From Melastoma dodecandrum (Eukaryota; Streptophyta; Magnoliopsida; Myrtales; Melastomataceae), in assembly GCA_029817715.1 (NCBI GenBank), contig JARUPY010000189.1, forward strand, positions 1,984,001-2,048,000: 64,000 nt of DNA, given 5' to 3'. The stretch's first letter is position 1; the number at the start of each line of letters is the position of its first letter. A program made the position numbers and the translations under genes. Below, piece after piece: positions 1 through 11,300 of the stretch. Below the pieces are notes generated by a model. It was not told the DNA's origin and ran no database searches. It worked only from the letters and a program-made list of their open reading frames with translations.

Positions 1-1625
1 GCTTCGAGTCACCGACATCAGGTGAAAAGAAAAACAACTAACCGAAAGATTTTCGCCAGTGAAGAAGGTTTCCGGAGGATTGCTAAAGATAAAACTGCCA
101 TGGAGTCCCTCCATTGGACCAATCCTGTCACAGTACCTGTGAGGGAATTGCCTTCTCTCCCACTTCTCAATCGCCGCATACCGTTCCGCATCTTTTGTCC
201 TGTTGACGATGTCTGCGAGGTGTCCGAGGTGGGATGGGCATCCATCCGAGAGACGAAGGACAAGGTTGCACAAATTCTCTGTGCCTTCCTTTGGATAGTC
301 TGAGCCGAAAGCCAAGCGAGAGAAGAGCAGGCATGCATCACTTTGACCCAGTTTCTCCAACTTGAGCTGCCGCTGCTCGTCCACACACAAATCACCCAGC
401 AACTGCTCATCCCTAGTTGTGATTATGACCCTGCTTTCTGAAGAGAAGGGCGATTCCAGGCCTCCGACTGCAAAAGCCTCAGCCTGGCGCATGGAGGTGA
501 GGTTATCTAGCACGAGGAGCAGCCTCCTCCCACGCACCTTCTTCTTAATCTCTTCGGCGTTGCTATTGAGATCATGAAGCCGTGGGGGTGCCACCTTGAA
601 GATATCAGACAGCAGTTTCCTCTGTAGATTGGCCAAGTAGACCAAGTCAGCAGCTTCCTCAAGTTGAACAAAGCTCGAGGCTTTGAAGCCAAGGCGAGCA
701 TGCATGAACACAATGTTAGCCAACATCGTCTTGCCCATCCCAGGATCCCCATGAAGTCCAACCACGTGCGGCCCCTCGCCATCTTTCTTATCCGCATCCA
801 GCAAGGACAACACTTTCTTCACGCGTGATTCAATAGGTACAGCTTTTCCATTCAAACATGGGAGGCTTTTGGCGAAGACGTTACTGGAAAGGTGGTCCAC
901 TACTTCTTCGATGAACTTGGCCTCGTTCCTGCATTTTTATTACCAATTTCTTTCAGGATCGTTAAATATCATATTAATTTGTAAGCTCATTAAGGATCGT
1001 TAAACACACACACATATCGTCATTTCTCGGTTTAGTTTTTTTTTAAATGATTGTGTAATTATTATAGCAAAATTTAATTTAGATTCAATAAAATTGAGGG
1101 GGAGGAATTCATGGTAAACCCTTGCTTGAGGTGGAAGCCCAGACCCGAACTTTTTCCTGCTATGGTCAGCGCCTTCTTCCACCTCAGGATCAGATTCAGG
1201 CCTTCCGTGTTCCCTTCGAGATACTCGACCACGAACTTGCTGATCTCCAGCTGGAAAACCGCCCCGAAAGTTCCTCTCTGCTCCCTTACCTCTCCTGCTC
1301 CGACGTGGTAGAAGATGGGGACGAACACGTGATCCCAGTGCTTCTCATGCACCTCCAGGATCTCCACCAACTCGTTCAGGCACCACCTAGATTCTGCGTA
1401 CTTGGAGGAAAAGAGGATAATAGAAACCATGGAATGTTTGATGGCATGGCTCAGCTTGTCGGAAATCAACATCCCTATCTCTCGCTTGTCGTTGTCCCTG
1501 TAGTAATCTATCCCTCGACGGTCTAGCTCCGCATAGAGATGAGACAGGAAGTTGTCCCTGACTTGCTCGCCGCGAAAGCTGACGAAGACATCGTGTTCCC
1601 ACCAATTATGGGCGCTGGAAGCCAT
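1..1625 (-). CDS. TIR-NBS(-LRR) disease-resistance protein, 5' part; continues beyond the left edge
   Basis: Intracellular immune receptor of the TNL class. Exon 1 (1625 down to 1120) starts MASSAHNWW and encodes a TIR domain (DVFVSFRGE near the start, then the SRWCLNELVEI block). The donor lies at 1119/1118 and the acceptor ends at 929. Exon 2 (928 down to 1) restores phase with GNEAKFIEE, the usual TIR/NB-ARC linker. It then shows a P-loop GDPGMGKT at about 730-750, kinase-2 LLLVLDN and RNBS-B SRVIITTRD. The reading frame is open to base 1. Downstream of RNBS-C, where GLPLAL is expected, the frame reads CPSHLGHLAD, so the NB-ARC is atypical or truncated. LRRs, if present, lie outside the window. 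TIR plus NB-ARC identity is seen directly; whether the gene works is not known. Confidence 0.9.
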
Positions 1626-2780
1626 TGGTGGGAGGAATGAAAGATACGAGTGGAGGGAGTAGAGAAGGGTGGAAATCTTTTATCTCAAGTAGGTAAAACA
1701 CTTAGAAGTCCGTTTGGTTTCCAATGAAATTTTAGAGGGAGTGGAATGGTTTCTGGATGCAGAGTGACGTTTTCAGGACATTGGAAAAGAGTGTAAGAGT
1801 TGTAGATCAGTCCGGTCAAATTGGACTTATTGAATTGATTGTGTCTTTCTTTCCTTTCTCTTTGTCGTATACTCATGTTACTTTGCAGTTATGTAATCGA
1901 GACACGATTTATTTAGATTGCGTTTACTATTAGATTCCTATTTTGTAGGAATAATAGCGATCGTGTCTTAAACAACTAATCTGAATCCGCCACGTGTCTT
2001 GCTTTATTAATGTATCAGGATTACGTAGTCTATCTTGAGATATATAATTATTTTCCCGACATTTGATTTATTGCGGGTCTTAATCTCGAGATCCGCATAT
2101 TGTCTCGAGATGTAGTACAATTACTTCCAGATTTGCTCTCGGGATGTCGCTCTATCCCACCGTCTCGACATTCTGAGCATTACTATCTCACTGATGTCCT
2201 CTAATTTGACTTTAGGAAAAGCTCCTCTCATTGTAATCTCGAGATCACCGATAGAGATATACCTCTGAGAAACATTTTACCTTAGAACTTTTCCTTGTAT
2301 CGAGTTCATGAGTAAAAGTCCTAACTTTGTGTGTCGACAAATGCCTCTGATTCAAGTCCAAGGCGCCAAAGGAGGGTTAGGGCAGCCTTTACACATATTC
2401 AAATCTAAGTTGTGATGTCAATCTTCTTCTTTTATTTTTATTATTATTGCAACAATTACTACTGTTATTATTAAATAATTTTGGTTTCAAAAGTATACAA
2501 TTTTCACCTCTATTAAAATATAAATAAAAAATTAATATATTAAGTGTTTTTATCATGATTTCATGTACTTTCATAGACAAAAAATTAATTATTTAAGACC
2601 AAGCTAAACAATTTTACTAATTAGTTCTTTTATTTCATTAACTTTCCCAAACATGGATTGGATTAAAAATTCAACGTTCAATTTCTCTTGAGTGATTGAT
2701 TATGCATAATTTACTTTAAATGGACGCTTAATGTTCATATATTCGGAATGCTTTATGATACTTATACACAATAATCTATT
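1626..2780. other. Intergenic, AT-rich; upstream region of the TIR-NBS gene
   Basis: No convincing coding sequence. The stretch holds a cluster of TCTCGAGA-like palindromes (about 2030-2260) and a CACGTG box near 1990, then AT-rich sequence. The resistance-gene promoter should lie just right of 1625, but no clear TATA box was identified. Confidence 0.5.
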
Positions 2781-4200
2781 ATGTATTAATAGTTTTTCGA
2801 TCTTCGGAGACCATTACATGACCATTGAAAATAAGGAGGCATGACCCTTCATGAAACGGTATAGAAGGGTTATAACATTTCATGATAAGTCCCAAATAAA
2901 CCTTAAGATATCCATTAGAGATGATGGATTGCAACCTTCCATCACAAGGCTCACGTTAAAGAACCAAATAACATGTCTTTTCATGACAATTATTCAAAGG
3001 ATGCGTCTCTTTATTCCTAACGACGCGCCTTTCTTAGTTCTGTAACGTACTACGTAACGAAGGGCGTGTCCTCCATATTGGAGGACATGTCTTTCTTGAT
3101 TCTACTGTCCACAGAATGCTCACGGACGCGTCGTTATGTTTCGGCGGATGTGACCCTCTTGGTTCTGTGATTACAGTGCACCAAAGGATGTGTTCGAGGA
3201 CACGTCCTTCTCGATTCTGTGCAAGAATACCATCAAACCATAAGCGCCCATCCAAAACTCTCGAATGTGTCATTTCCAATCTCGAACACTTCTTTATTAT
3301 TCGTTTCAACAACTCCAAATCATTCAACAATGTGATCTATCCTTTTTATTATTACAACAATCTCCCACTTTGGTCACAATGTTCAGAAATCATCCAAACC
3401 CGATGCTACTCAACATACAAGACACTGTCACTATGGATTAAACTACCAATTAGTACAAACATCTCAAAATCTCAATGAAATATTCGATGTCCTATGCGAA
3501 ACCTCGATCTCAAATGTCAACACTGGACACATCACACATAGAGCATCATTCCAAAACTAAAAAAGACTCACATATATGCAGCACGGTTCTGGCCTTGTGT
3601 TGTACCCTGACTTCACGAACATTTACAAAAGTAAAAAATCCAAAATTCTTTCGCTCATAGCAGCACCACCTCGAATGTTCATATATGCATGGTTCCCTTT
3701 TTTTCTATCTCCGTTGTAATAACCAACGAAATCGAACCTTGTCAAGAGTATGTATTCATCCCCTTTTTCCCAACGGTATGCACTACAATTCAGAATGGAA
3801 ATGACCCAAGCGGTCAGTCTAGTGTATCTAGTCATGTGTCGATAACTTATTATTACCTATTAAACCTCTAGGACAATGGTATAACTGAGTAAGAGGTTAG
3901 GTTCCCGTCATCAGTGACTCAATATTGATTTTAATCCAATTCCCGAAAAGGTCAAATCAACAAGGTCTCTACTTAACCGTTTGTCAACGGATCCGCTAGA
4001 TTTTTGCACGACTTTACTATGTGATGGTTATTACACCATCATTCAATAGCTGCCTCACATACAAATGTCGCAAACTACTGTGTATAGATTTCTCATTGTA
4101 TATTTTACTCAATGCTCTAGACATCGTCGCTTCATTATCATAGTGAAGAAATGATAGAAATGATCACGACAAAGCTGGGAAAGTCCATCTTCGCAAATCA
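2781..4200 (-). mobile_element. Decayed Ty1/Copia 3' end: LTR plus internal tail, minus strand
   Basis: Read on the minus strand, a purine tract (AGTGGGAGA, complement of about 3361-3370) is followed by an LTR-like stretch starting TTGTTGTAATAATAAAAAGG. This is the PPT/3'-LTR junction arrangement typical of plant Copia elements. The LTR-like part (about 2781-3360) contains several related GGACGCGTCC/GGACATGTCC-type blocks. The part from 3371 to about 4200 resembles the long non-coding tail between RNase H and the PPT. No pol reading frame survives. The outer limits are approximate. Confidence 0.6.
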
Positions 4201-4211
4201 TGGAACTAAAC

Positions 4212-4641
4212 CTATGTTGTTACCACTCCCATCAGACGGTTCCCTTCCAAAGATTGTAGTTCACCCTTCTTGAAAATAACATCATCCATTATAACATGTT
4301 TGCCCTGTGATGACTCCAATTGCTCCAGCCGAGATGCTAATTTGCGCTGGTCTTCAATATATAATTGTAAGAATTGCACGAATTGTTCTCGAAAGGTTGT
4401 GAATTCACCCATGTCTAGTTGTGATGCTAAACTAATATGGTCCCAAGTCATGGATCTAGACCACGGGCGACTCATGGTCGAATCGATCTGCGATGAGAGT
4501 TGCTGCGACGATTTCGAGTCCCGGCCATGTCAACCTATGGCTACGCAACATCGAGGGCTCGTTAGAGATAACATCTGACCTTTGCCTTCCAAGAGAAAGC
4601 TTTTTATTTTCAAGATTCAATCTTCCCTCACTTCCATTCAT
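4212..4641 (-). other. Unrecognised minus-strand coding-like fragment, possibly retroelement-derived
   Basis: Two overlapping minus-strand frames (4641-4456 and 4475-4212) read like pieces of one protein with a Q/E/L-rich, coiled-coil-like stretch (FREQFVQFLQLYIEDQ). The position next to the Copia tail suggests a gag-like remnant, but no domain was recognised and two frames would have to be joined. This may be chance. Confidence 0.2.
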
Positions 4642-4642
4642 C

Positions 4643-4775
4643 TCCTTAAAAATAAAAACAACATTGTCCTATAAAAAGGAAATTTATTCTTGCGAACAAT
4701 AAAGAAAATATTATATTGACAATTTTCCAATCTTCAGGTCTACCTCTTTCGCCAATACGTCTTACCAAAACGAGC
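4643..4775 (+). repeat. Direct repeat, copy 1 (partner 5198-5366)
   Basis: The stretch from TCCTTAAAAATAAAAAC to CAAAACGAGC recurs about 555 bp downstream with small insertions and substitutions. A TATA-like TATATAAAGAG lies between the copies near 4848. A segmental duplication or LTR-like fragments could explain it. Confidence 0.7.
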
Positions 4776-5197
4776 GCACCCTTGAGGTCCAAAGTTTGAC
4801 CGACCGTATTATGATATGTGGTTGATGATCCGAGTCCGCTAGACAAGTATATAAAGAGAGAGGGGACTATTGTTTGGGTGGTGATGTGGACCTCTTTGTA
4901 TCACATTGTATCAAAGCCAGTCCACTACTCCCGGTTATTGAGACAATATGTTGCACGGGCGGACGGTAGGTCCATAGGGACGCGAGCATCACGACAGGCC
5001 TTGAGTGGTGACCAACCCGCGTGGGCGCCGAGCAGCGGAGCATGGGGAGCCATCAAGTGAGTAGAGTCTATTCAACTAGTAGATAAGGAATGATGTCAAT
5101 TTCATCTCTCAAGCTATCTTTTAAGATGGTGACGCATATCTCCTTGTATCATCAATCCGAGTCACAGATATGGTCCACCGGCGAGCCGGATCAATCA

Positions 5198-5366
5198 TCC
5201 TTAAAAATAAAAACAACATCGTCCCTTTAAAAAAAAACAACAACATCGTCATGTAAAAAGAAAATTTACTATTGCTTAATAATAAAGAAGATATGATCTT
5301 GACAATTTTCTAATCTTCACATCTTCACGTCTGCCTCTTTGGCTGATACGTCTTGTCAAAACGAGC
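5198..5366 (+). repeat. Direct repeat, copy 2 (partner 4643-4775)
   Basis: Diverged second copy of 4643-4775, longer because of small internal expansions including a repeated AACAACATCGTC-like unit. Between this copy and the thioredoxin exon at 5651 no gene was recognised. Confidence 0.7.
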
Positions 5367-5650
5367 TATCAGTCATGTTCCGTTAGATACATTGCGGTCT
5401 CCACATGACTGCATTTATGAAATGTCAGAAAACTTTAGATGCCAGTACGAAACAAGGACAAGGTAGAGAAAGAATAATTGGGTATAGAGAACTAGTGGAG
5501 CCACATGGACTAGTACATCCTCGGCCATAAATGTCATTTCTTTTTGGCAGAATGAGCCCTTGGTTATTGCTGGGACCCAGCAGATAAATGCATTGTCGGG
5601 CTTTCTACGAAATTAAGTCGTGACTGACTTAATTCTACTGTTGCAAACAG

Positions 5651-5686
5651 GTCATCGCGAACTTCAGCGCCTCTTGGAGTGGTCCC
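5651..5686 (+). pseudogene. Thioredoxin h-type, left half of active-site exon, interrupted by Copia A
   Basis: A polypyrimidine-type acceptor (TTGCAAACAG) precedes an exon encoding VIANFSASWSGP, the start of a thioredoxin h active-site segment. The reading stops at base 5686, where Copia element A begins; the last five bases GTCCC are its target-site duplication. The exon resumes in frame at 26523 with C-R-T-V-A-P. The active site therefore reads W-S-G-P-C, with Ser in place of the first catalytic Cys. An upstream exon was not found with confidence; codons near 5430-5465 are faintly similar to the expected preceding segment but do not splice in phase. Confidence 0.88.
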
Positions 5687-6007
5687 TGTCGACAGTCATG
5701 AAATATAGCAGGTGCAGCTGCAGTTTGAAGGAGGAATTAAAGAAGAGACAAGAAGGGCCTTTGATAAATAAAGCGGAAGGCCGAGATGCAAGATTCATTT
5801 AATAGATGGGTCAGAAAGGGCCTCATATGTTTACATGATATTTGTATGAAAGGCATATAGGTAATAGCATAGTGTGTTAGCTTTGTTATAATGGCAGTAG
5901 CACATAGAACAGAATTGCGCGGAGGTTGTTTTTGTTTTGCTGATTGGACATTTGTGGGAATGAGCAGATGAAGGAAATTATGTTCTCGTCGCCTGTCTGA
6001 ACCTTCA
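5687..6007 (+). repeat. 5' LTR of Copia A
   Basis: 321-bp LTR with TG...CA ends. Relative to the 3' LTR it carries an extra T-rich stretch of about 25 bp near 5927-5952 and lacks a short GAACAGAGGA-type insertion near its start. Confidence 0.95.
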
Positions 6008-6023
6008 TGGTATCAGAGCGCGA
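6008..6023 (+). other. Primer-binding site of Copia A (tRNA-iMet type)
   Basis: TGGTATCAGAGCGCGA directly follows the 5' LTR. This is the standard plant Copia primer site, complementary to the 3' end of initiator methionine tRNA. Confidence 0.9.
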
Positions 6024-6055
6024 CAAGTCGCCGGAGGTGAAGCAGGGACGACGGG

Positions 6056-6305
6056 ATGGCGCTGGAGTTAGCAGACAGCCCGCACTCACCCTTCTTTGTG
6101 AATTCCACAGATCTCCAGGTGGTGAGTATTGTTGCACCGGAGTTGACAGAGGGCAACTATCCGACATGGAAAAGGTCGATAGAACTTGCTCTATCAATAA
6201 AAAATAAACTAGGCTTTGTGAATGGTACGATAAAGAGGCCTACGGTGGACAGTGTCATTTTTCCAGCTTGGGTGCGATGCAACAACCTGGTAAAGGCTTG
6301 GCTGC
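6056..6305 (+). pseudogene. Copia A gag, N-terminal part, interrupted by solo LTR B
   Basis: The ATG at 6056 starts a Copia gag of the plant UBN2-like type (SPFFVNSTD, then GNYPTWKRSIELALSIKNKL and W...CNNLVKAWL). The frame is cut at 6305 by element B. It resumes after the GCTGC duplication at 21910 as AKSI/QKYIYAPIAST-type sequence, which rejoins in frame when B and one target copy are removed. Confidence 0.9.
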
Positions 6306-7163
6306 TGTCATAACCCAATTTTCTAAAACTAATCACTAAAAATAATAAGATTACCAAATAAAATAAAATTTCTCAAAATCGGTAAGAAATCATGAACATT
6401 TACAAAGAAATAAAATAAAATCAATTAAAGTGGAAAACGTGATATTATATTGCAAGAAATAAAAAGAGCAAAAGACCCTACAAAAGGGAGAGGCTTTGAA
6501 AGAAAAAAAAAAGGACATACTGGGAGAGGAGACAGGAGATCGGTGCTTTCCTGGAAGAAAAAATTCAACCCAAAAAGGTAGCTTTTTCCTTTCTTTTACA
6601 TCTCGTAACAGGTTACACCCTGGCCGACCATGCCTCCTTCATGGCTCATTTCCTCACAAGATTGTATGAGCTTCTGCGACAATTCATTTGATTCCATAAA
6701 CGGGTAATCTCGCTTCTTTCATATTGTCTTTCGTTTTAATCCATCTGTCCACTGTCGAGTTTTTTGCTCTTTGTAGCCGGAGGTCGCCATCCCTCGGTGG
6801 ATCTTTTGATGGCAAAAGAGAGTCCTCAGTCGATTGTCATCAGAGGAGAATAAGATACCCCAAGGAGGCCTTACTGTGCCTCTCAATCACGCTTCTTCCA
6901 GCGGCAGCAGCGGGCGTTTCTTGGTTTCCACCTTCACATCAGCGCGGCCAGAACCTAACAACGGAGACAGCGACAACCTTCTTCAATTTCCAGCCGCAAC
7001 ACTCGGACGTGTTAGCCGAGTCGCTCGAGGAAACCGTCCAATCTCCTCAGCCTCGGGAATTCCCGCTTTCCAGCCGATACCTCAGCTCCCGCATCTACAA
7101 GCATTGGCACCGACAGCAGCAGTGACAATAGCAGCGACAAGTTCAAGAGAAAGAGTGACAAGC

Positions 7164-8173
7164 TGTTCACGCACGAAACGGATCACGTTGGAAATATTTG
7201 GCAATGGACTCACAGTAGTTATATTGTGGTCGCCAGTAAGAAGATGCACAATTTTATTGAAATCAAATGCAAGTCTTACAATCTTAATGAATAAAGGAAA
7301 CAGGGCTTACAGCCATTAAAAAATGGAAAAAGAGCGCAAGTATTGATGACGATGTGGAAATCCGTGACGGTGAAGAACTTGTGACAAAGGCCTTAGAAGC
7401 TCGCTCTGTCGGTGGTGGTCGCTGGCGGGAGGCTGTGACGAAGGCCCTACGAGCTCACTCCGTCGGTGGTGTCGCTGGTGGGGGTTGACGGCAAAGGCCC
7501 TACGAGCTCACTCTGCTGGCGGAGGGAGGTTGACCTGCAAACCGGGTCGAGGTATCTAATTTCCTAAAGTTGACGAACAAATTTCAGTGTTTTGGCTGTG
7601 TGTGGTCGTAATCTGTCTTGAAAAATTCCTCTGCTATTTATAGAGGACTTGTACGTGACTAACGCGTAACAGATAGATCGTTTTGCAGATCGTGTTATAG
7701 ATCGTGATCCCTAATGTCGTGGGAGTGTCTCAACAACCCCCTTGATATATGGGATCACGTTCCTGGATATTTAAGATCAGTTACGATCTTTAACAAACGT
7801 GATTGAAAATGAATAAATTTATTTCAACCTCGTCGACTTGGCTGATCTGTACGGACTACGATCGACTTGGTCGACTTATCCAGGATTCCGTCGACTTGAC
7901 CCTACTAGTAGACCTAGCTACTGTTGAGTCATCTTGATTGACTTTAATCACCATACTCTTTCGTTGTGAGTCGACCTAGTCGACCCCGTTCATAAGTCGA
8001 CCTAGTCGACTTCATCATAAATCGACCTAGTCGACTTCGTCATGGGTCGGTCTAATCGACTTCGTCGTGAGTCGGCCTAGACGACTATATCTTGGGCTGA
8101 CTCGGAGTGTGACTTGAGGGAATACTGGGTTTCTGTTCTAAACCCAGGCCCAAAATTAATTGCCATGTCAACA
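7164..8173 (-). repeat. 3' LTR of element C
   Basis: 1010 bp, TGTTCACGC...GTCAACA on the plus strand. It contains a GTCGAC-rich minisatellite (about 7840-8095) in the U3-side half and a TATA box at 7633-7643 (minus). The adjacent sequence 8174-8188 is the polypurine tract read on the minus strand (AAAAGGGGGGGCTTA). Confidence 0.96.
7633..7643 (-). promoter_or_regulatory. TATA box in element C LTR
   Basis: Minus strand reads CTATAAATAGC; the identical site is at 19584-19594 in the other LTR, where it would drive gag-pol. Position inside the LTR fits a U3/R boundary. Confidence 0.7.
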
Positions 8174-8188
8174 TAAGCCCCCCCTTTT
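8174..8188 (-). other. Polypurine tract of element C
   Basis: Minus strand AAAAGGGGGGGCTTA immediately precedes the 3' LTR; it would prime plus-strand DNA synthesis. Confidence 0.85.
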
Positions 8189-8372
8189 ATGCTGGGTTGG
8201 CTATGCCGACTCAGCAGAAATCATACCCTATATATAAAGGAGAGTCATCGTCCTTTTCCCGCACTTTTCTTCCTTGCTCAACACTTCTTCATTTTCTCCA
8301 AGAAACTAGAAACCCTCACTTCCCGGAAAACTCTTCGTCTTCCTCCTTAACACGCTTCCGATCCTTAAAAAG

Positions 8373-11300
8373 ATGTCGACTTTCAAGGCTTTCGAGGTCC
8401 ATAATCAGCGTGCGGGGCCAACCGGACCCATTCCGGTCACAGAGGATCAGGGATCGGGCGTCACCCTCGGACCTGTCCTGCCGGAGCGTCTCTTCCCGGG
8501 GACAGTGCCGCTCAACTATCTCGTCACCGAGAAGCCCATCCCGATCTGCCATCCCAACTTCGTCGATCCCCTCAACTGGGAAGGTCAGGGATCCTTCCTG
8601 TGTTTTCCTTCTTCGTCTAAATCTGAGATGGTGGAATGGCTCGAGATGTGGGAGGAGCACTTCACAGAGAGGTTTAGGAGTCAGAAGATTCTGAGGTTCT
8701 TTAGGATGTCCGTGGCAGACAAGAACTGTGATCCTAGAGTCTGCTCGGCTATGCTGCCTTTCTGGAATTCCTCAGTCAATTGCTTCTATTTCCCGGAGGG
8801 TCCCATGTCTATTACCTTGGCAGATGTGAAGATTTTGGCCAGGTGCAAAGTCAATAGCCTCCCTGTTCGCCAATACTCCCTGACAGGCGATATTAATCCC
8901 AAGGGCGCCCTTCAGTACATGGAGGTGGTAAGCAGGCACTTAAAAATGGCCTCAGCAGGCAAAGAGCCAGATGAAAAGTTGTCGACCGAGTGTTTTGGCG
9001 CCCGAGAAGAGGTCGAGTTCCTCAGCACTTGGTTAAGCAAGTTTGTCTATTGCTTCCCAGGGAAGAAGGTCAGCCACACTTCTTATCCAGTGGCCAACTT
9101 TCTGAGGGAGACCAATGAAGAACTCTCTTGGGCCCCCTTCATTTTGGGTCTTCTTTACCATGATCTGGACAGAGCGACGACTCAGATCAAGCCGTTTCCA
9201 AAACATCCAGCAGGAGGACTGCTCTGGTTAGTTCACCTTTGGTCGGCTATGTGGATGCCAGGATTGACTGGGTTCAAGGGCCCTGCTTCGCCCCTCGAGT
9301 CGGCTTATTATGGGGAGACCATCTTGGAGCAGTGCTGCCAGCGGAAGGATCAATGGCTTATGACATCGGTCACTGGCCACATGAAGCACATCGTCGACTT
9401 CGGCAGGGCAGATCGACGCAACTGGGCACCCTTTCCAGGCGGCAAGACATTTGCTCAGGAAATTAAGCTTCAAGCTGCTCGTGGCTTCTGGAATGGGGTA
9501 TTGACCCGCAGGGACCTACCAGTCATCTTCGACGGCTACCTGACCTTTGAAGCCTATAACCCTCAGCTGTGTGCAAGGCAGTTTGGGTTCATCCAGGGTG
9601 TAGCGGTTCCACTTGCTGATCCTACCGGTGGCTTGTGCGGGGATAGGATGAAGAGAATTTCGTGCAAGCCGATCTCCCCGAAGACCCTCGACTTGCTCAA
9701 CAGCAAGGCGCAGCTCTCCTAGATAGATTTCCCATCTGGTACTTCTGCCTGTTTCGCCACACAATTCTTCACTGTGCTGTGGTCGACTACTTATGAAGAG
9801 CTGCGGGCTTTGATGCATTTCTTGGAGGTCTCCAAGGAACCTGATTTTTACATGAGCGACGCACAGATCAAAGCGAGAGGTAAAGACTTAGCTTTACTTT
9901 AAGAGTATTGGGTTCTTAGTATTAATCGCGAGCTTTCTCCTTTTCAGGATCAATGATGCCTCAAGGCTCTGAAAAATCCAAGCCTAAGGCTCCCCTTGTT
10001 CCTGCTCCTTCTAGGCTTAAGTCGACTGGCAAGGGGAAAGCTAAGGTGGCGAGCCCCAGGAAGACAGCTGTAGGTGGTCCCTCCAAGGCTCGACCTAAAA
10101 GCGCTCCAAAGCACAAAGCGATCGAGGCAGGAGATCTTGAAGAGGTGCCTCTATCCCAGAGGAGGAAACTGGTGAAGGTACCAGCCTCAGTGGCGGCCCC
10201 TCTTCCCAAGTCGCCGACTACCGTAGCGGCGACTTCTTCTTCGAGGTCGCCAGCAGCGGTGGCCCCAGTGAGTTCATCATCTACTGCGGTGCCTGCGACC
10301 TTAGTGACGGTCGGTATCGCTCGAGGAGCGACTACAGAGGTATGACTCTACTGGTTCTAATTCATCTTGAGCTTCTGTATCTAACCCGCACTATATTGCT
10401 TAGGGCGAAGCGTCAACCGGAGGTGGTGACCAGCCTACTCCGGTTGTAGTCGAGACGGGTGCAACGGCCTCAACCGTCGAGGTGAGCTTGACTCCCTGCT
10501 AGGATATATTACTCTAGTTCATATATGAACGTTTAGTCTTATTACACTCTACCCTAGGAAGAGCAGGCTCCTGAAGTCTTGCTACAAGAAGGAACCACTA
10601 TGGTTCTAGTCGATCCTTCGATTCAGTTGACGCGAGAGGGGGCACCGCCTCAGCCGATGCAAGAGGAGGAAGAACTAGGCGTTCCTTCTTCCTCAGTCCC
10701 CACTCCTGCACCACCAATGGTATGTGTTCTTCTTTCACACGAGGCATGGCGTTGTTATCACGATTCTAACCGCGACACTTCACAGGTTCGTCCGAAGAGA
10801 GTGAAGACGACTGCTGGTCGCAAGAAGGCTCCTACACCTTCCACTTCTTCGGGCGAAAGTTCTGAGGATTCACTACCTTCAGAGGTAGGTATTCGATCGC
10901 ATAGATGTGTCGACTTTTCGGGGTGCTGTGTCTTAGCAACATTTCATTTCTTATTCTGTAGGGTCCTGCTGCAGCGACCTCGACTAGCGACCCATGGGTG
11001 AAGCTTCACCAGGACATCGAAGAATTCTGCCAACTTCTGCTCATTGACCCCTTAAACGTCGACGAGTTTAGGAGGATGCAGAAGCTGCTGAAGGAGATCG
11101 AGACATCCCCTCGGGTTACGGACGGAATACTGGGGGCCTGGAAGAGTTTCAGGTCGACGTATTGGACCCGCTGGAGGGACTACTATGCCGACCTGCTCGC
11201 CTACGACTTGACCGACTCGAAGATTCGGTCGATCAATGAAGCTCGAGGGCAGGCCTCTAAAGCTGCACAGGACGCCCGCCAACACTTGGTCGATGGGCAA

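Noticed and set aside
6056..6313. Short complete gene starting MALELADSP
   Set aside because: It is the N-terminus of Copia A gag cut by solo LTR B, not an independent gene.
7840..8095. CRISPR-like array of short repeats
   Set aside because: Units are degenerate, contiguous, without unique spacers, inside an LTR of a plant retrotransposon.
8197..8694. Plus-strand frame overlapping the antisense PMD exon
   Set aside because: It is a shifted frame of exon 1 with Arg/Ser-rich composition; the PMD frame starting at 8373 carries the recognisable domain.
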